Shown one piece after another: positions 62,803 through 64,000 of a stretch of 64,000 bases of DNA. A program made the translations under genes and the position numbers. The stretch spans positions 43,811-107,810 of the forward strand of contig JAHLEH010000009.1 of the NCBI GenBank assembly GCA_018883545.1, given 5' to 3'. Under the pieces are notes generated by a model. It searched no databases. It was not told the origin of the DNA and saw nothing but the letters and a program-made list of their open reading frames with translations. The number at the start of each line of letters is the position of its first letter. Position 1 is the stretch's first letter. Source of the stretch: Marixanthotalea marina. Its GTDB lineage: Bacteria; Bacteroidota; Bacteroidia; Flavobacteriales; Flavobacteriaceae.

Positions 62803-64000
62803 ATGAGAAAAAAAACTACGCTAACAAGAATTGTTCGGTTTATATTTTTTCTGTTTATAAGTTATAACTTAAGTGCTACTAACTTAAACAGTATAGCCTC
62901 CCATACGTTTATACCAACCCACAATTTACAATATAAAATAGCTTCTTTTTTTGTGAATCTGTTTTCAAAGAACAACGAATCACAGATAAAGAAAACCCAA
63001 CATTCAAATATTAATTTGGATGTTTCTACTTTAAAAACACTCAAAACTTCGTCAACTTTATCGTTAGCGGCTGCAGATGCTATAGGTGATTTTAGATCAG
63101 TTGGTAATGGGAATTGGACTAGCCTTTCTACTTGGGAATATTTTGATGGTTCAAATTGGATTACTCCAACAGCTGCCATTGGCTACCCAGGACAATATTC
63201 AGGAACCAATAATGTAACTATTTTAAGTGGAGATACTGTTAGCGTTGACAATATTACCACACAAAGTATGGGTGATGTTATTGTTAATGGAACTTTGGCA
63301 CTAAACCCAGGAGGTAGTCCATGGGAAGTTGAATTAAACACAGAAAATATTGCTATTGACGGCAGCTCTGCAACTCTAGATTTTTCTGGCTCACAAGCAA
63401 GTTTACTTTTACCAGCAATGGCATCAGTAACATTCCGAAATGGAGGAGACATTGCTGGTTCATGCACGCCTAATAACGAAATAATCATTGATGGTGTTCA
63501 ATATGCTGCTTGTAGAAATCCATCAGCTGGTTCTTATACTTTTGGTCAAGTAGTTGCAGCTGGAGGTACTATTAATGCTCAAATAACAACTAGCTCTCCA
63601 TCAAGCCCAGTTGAGGCTTGTACCACAATAAATCTTGAAGGTGGATATGCAGGAACTGGAGGAACAAGTGTAAATTATAACTGGCTTGTTAGAGATCCAT
63701 CCGGCACATTTACCAATATTGGTACAGGTTCTTTAGGAAACCCTGTGCCGACATCAACAACTACTGCTTCCTATACACCAACAACTGTTGGTGAATATGT
63801 AATTTTTCTTGAAGTCACAGATGGTTCTGTAACCAATGCAGCTAATGTTGTATTTACTATTACCGATGATATTACAGACCCGACCATAACGGCGCCCGCA
63901 ACTGTAACCGTAAGTGCCAACGCTTCTTGTGAGGCTACTGGTGTGGCTCTTGGAACACCTACTACTGGTGATAACTGTGGCGTGGCCTCTGTAACCAACG
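62803..64000 (+). CDS. Large secreted surface protein with HYR-like domain, cut by the window edge
   Basis: The ATG at 62803 opens a frame that stays open to the end, giving 399 residues of an incomplete protein. A basic N-terminus and hydrophobic helix (RIVRFIFFLFISYNLSA) form the signal peptide. A domain around GDFRSVGNGNWTSLSTWEYFDGSNWI is of the type frequent in flavobacterial surface proteins. Then come an immunoglobulin-like region (NYNWLVRDPSGTF ... VGEYVIFLEVTDG) and, from about residue 350, the start of a HYR-like repeat (PTITAPATVTVSANASCEATG ... DNCGVASVTN). A T9SS domain would be expected beyond the edge. Confidence 0.85.
   Translation, partial: MRKKTTLTRIVRFIFFLFISYNLSATNLNSIASHTFIPTHNLQYKIASFFVNLFSKNNESQIKKTQHSNINLDVSTLKTLKTSSTLSLAAADAIGDFRSVGNGNWTSLSTWEYFDGSNWITPTAAIGYPGQYSGTNNVTILSGDTVSVDNITTQSMGDVIVNGTLALNPGGSPWEVELNTENIAIDGSSATLDFSGSQASLLLPAMASVTFRNGGDIAGSCTPNNEIIIDGVQYAACRNPSAGSYTFGQVVAAGGTINAQITTSSPSSPVEACTTINLEGGYAGTGGTSVNYNWLVRDPSGTFTNIGTGSLGNPVPTSTTTASYTPTTVGEYVIFLEVTDGSVTNAANVVFTITDDITDPTITAPATVTVSANASCEATGVALGTPTTGDNCGVASVTN

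Overview
The window reads as a chromosomal segment of a marine-type member of the Flavobacteriaceae (Bacteroidota). Supporting signs are the AT-rich DNA, promoter-like TTG / TAnnTTTG elements, secreted proteins ending in type IX secretion (T9SS) C-terminal domains, a Bacteroidota-style menaquinone cluster with a short MenE, and many flavobacterial conserved proteins of unknown function (DUF2007, DUF4268, DUF4294). It is mostly ordinary core genome up to about 31.7 kb, followed by a carbohydrate-related stretch, a repeat-bearing stretch and a large surface-protein locus.

Layout. 0.1-1.0 kb: DoxX-like protein and an unknown protein. 1.0-6.5 kb (minus strand): menaquinone operon menB-menA-metal hydrolase-menC-CPBP protease-menE. 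6.5-11.1 kb: small membrane protein, ung, a YfcC-type transporter, an SMP-30-like protein and holA. 11.1-13.6 kb: stand-alone HsdR_N-like protein, glycosyltransferase and OmpA lipoprotein with a clear terminator. 13.6-17.6 kb (minus): a broken ABC ATPase, its small membrane partner, a TsaC-type enzyme and a UvrD-family helicase. 17.7-21.1 kb: secreted M20 peptidase, membrane-anchored glutamate-synthase-like flavoprotein and an anchored unknown. 21.1-25.0 kb (minus): two tandem patatins and an M1 aminopeptidase. 25.0-31.7 kb: recG, pheT, a DUF2007 protein and an ABC-F ATPase.

31.9-40.9 kb (plus): five carbohydrate or redox enzymes without SusC/SusD. They are a GH2 lipoprotein, a CE15-like esterase, a Tat-type enolase-superfamily enzyme, an SDR oxidoreductase and a Tat-type molybdenum hydroxylase large subunit; some carry their own promoter-like and terminator sequences. 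41.0-48.6 kb: a DUF5677-like orphan, a 570-bp island of nested inverted repeats, an RlmL-like methyltransferase, a candidate structured RNA, a ZIP transporter, DUF4268, GNAT, DUF4294, an M42 peptidase, a NUDIX protein and an HPP membrane protein.

48.9-64.0 kb (plus): four consecutive very large secreted proteins. Two are paralogous fusions of choice-of-anchor-D domains, a soluble glucose/sorbosone dehydrogenase domain, MopE-like DCDD repeats and a T9SS sorting domain. The second of these contains ten exact-length 141-bp repeats. The third carries anchor-D, Asp-rich calcium-binding and LamG-like domains. The fourth runs off the right edge in a HYR-like domain. Their upstream regions look alike, suggesting one surface or adhesion regulon. 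I did not see a defence island, CRISPR array, integrase, transposase, tRNA or rRNA gene.
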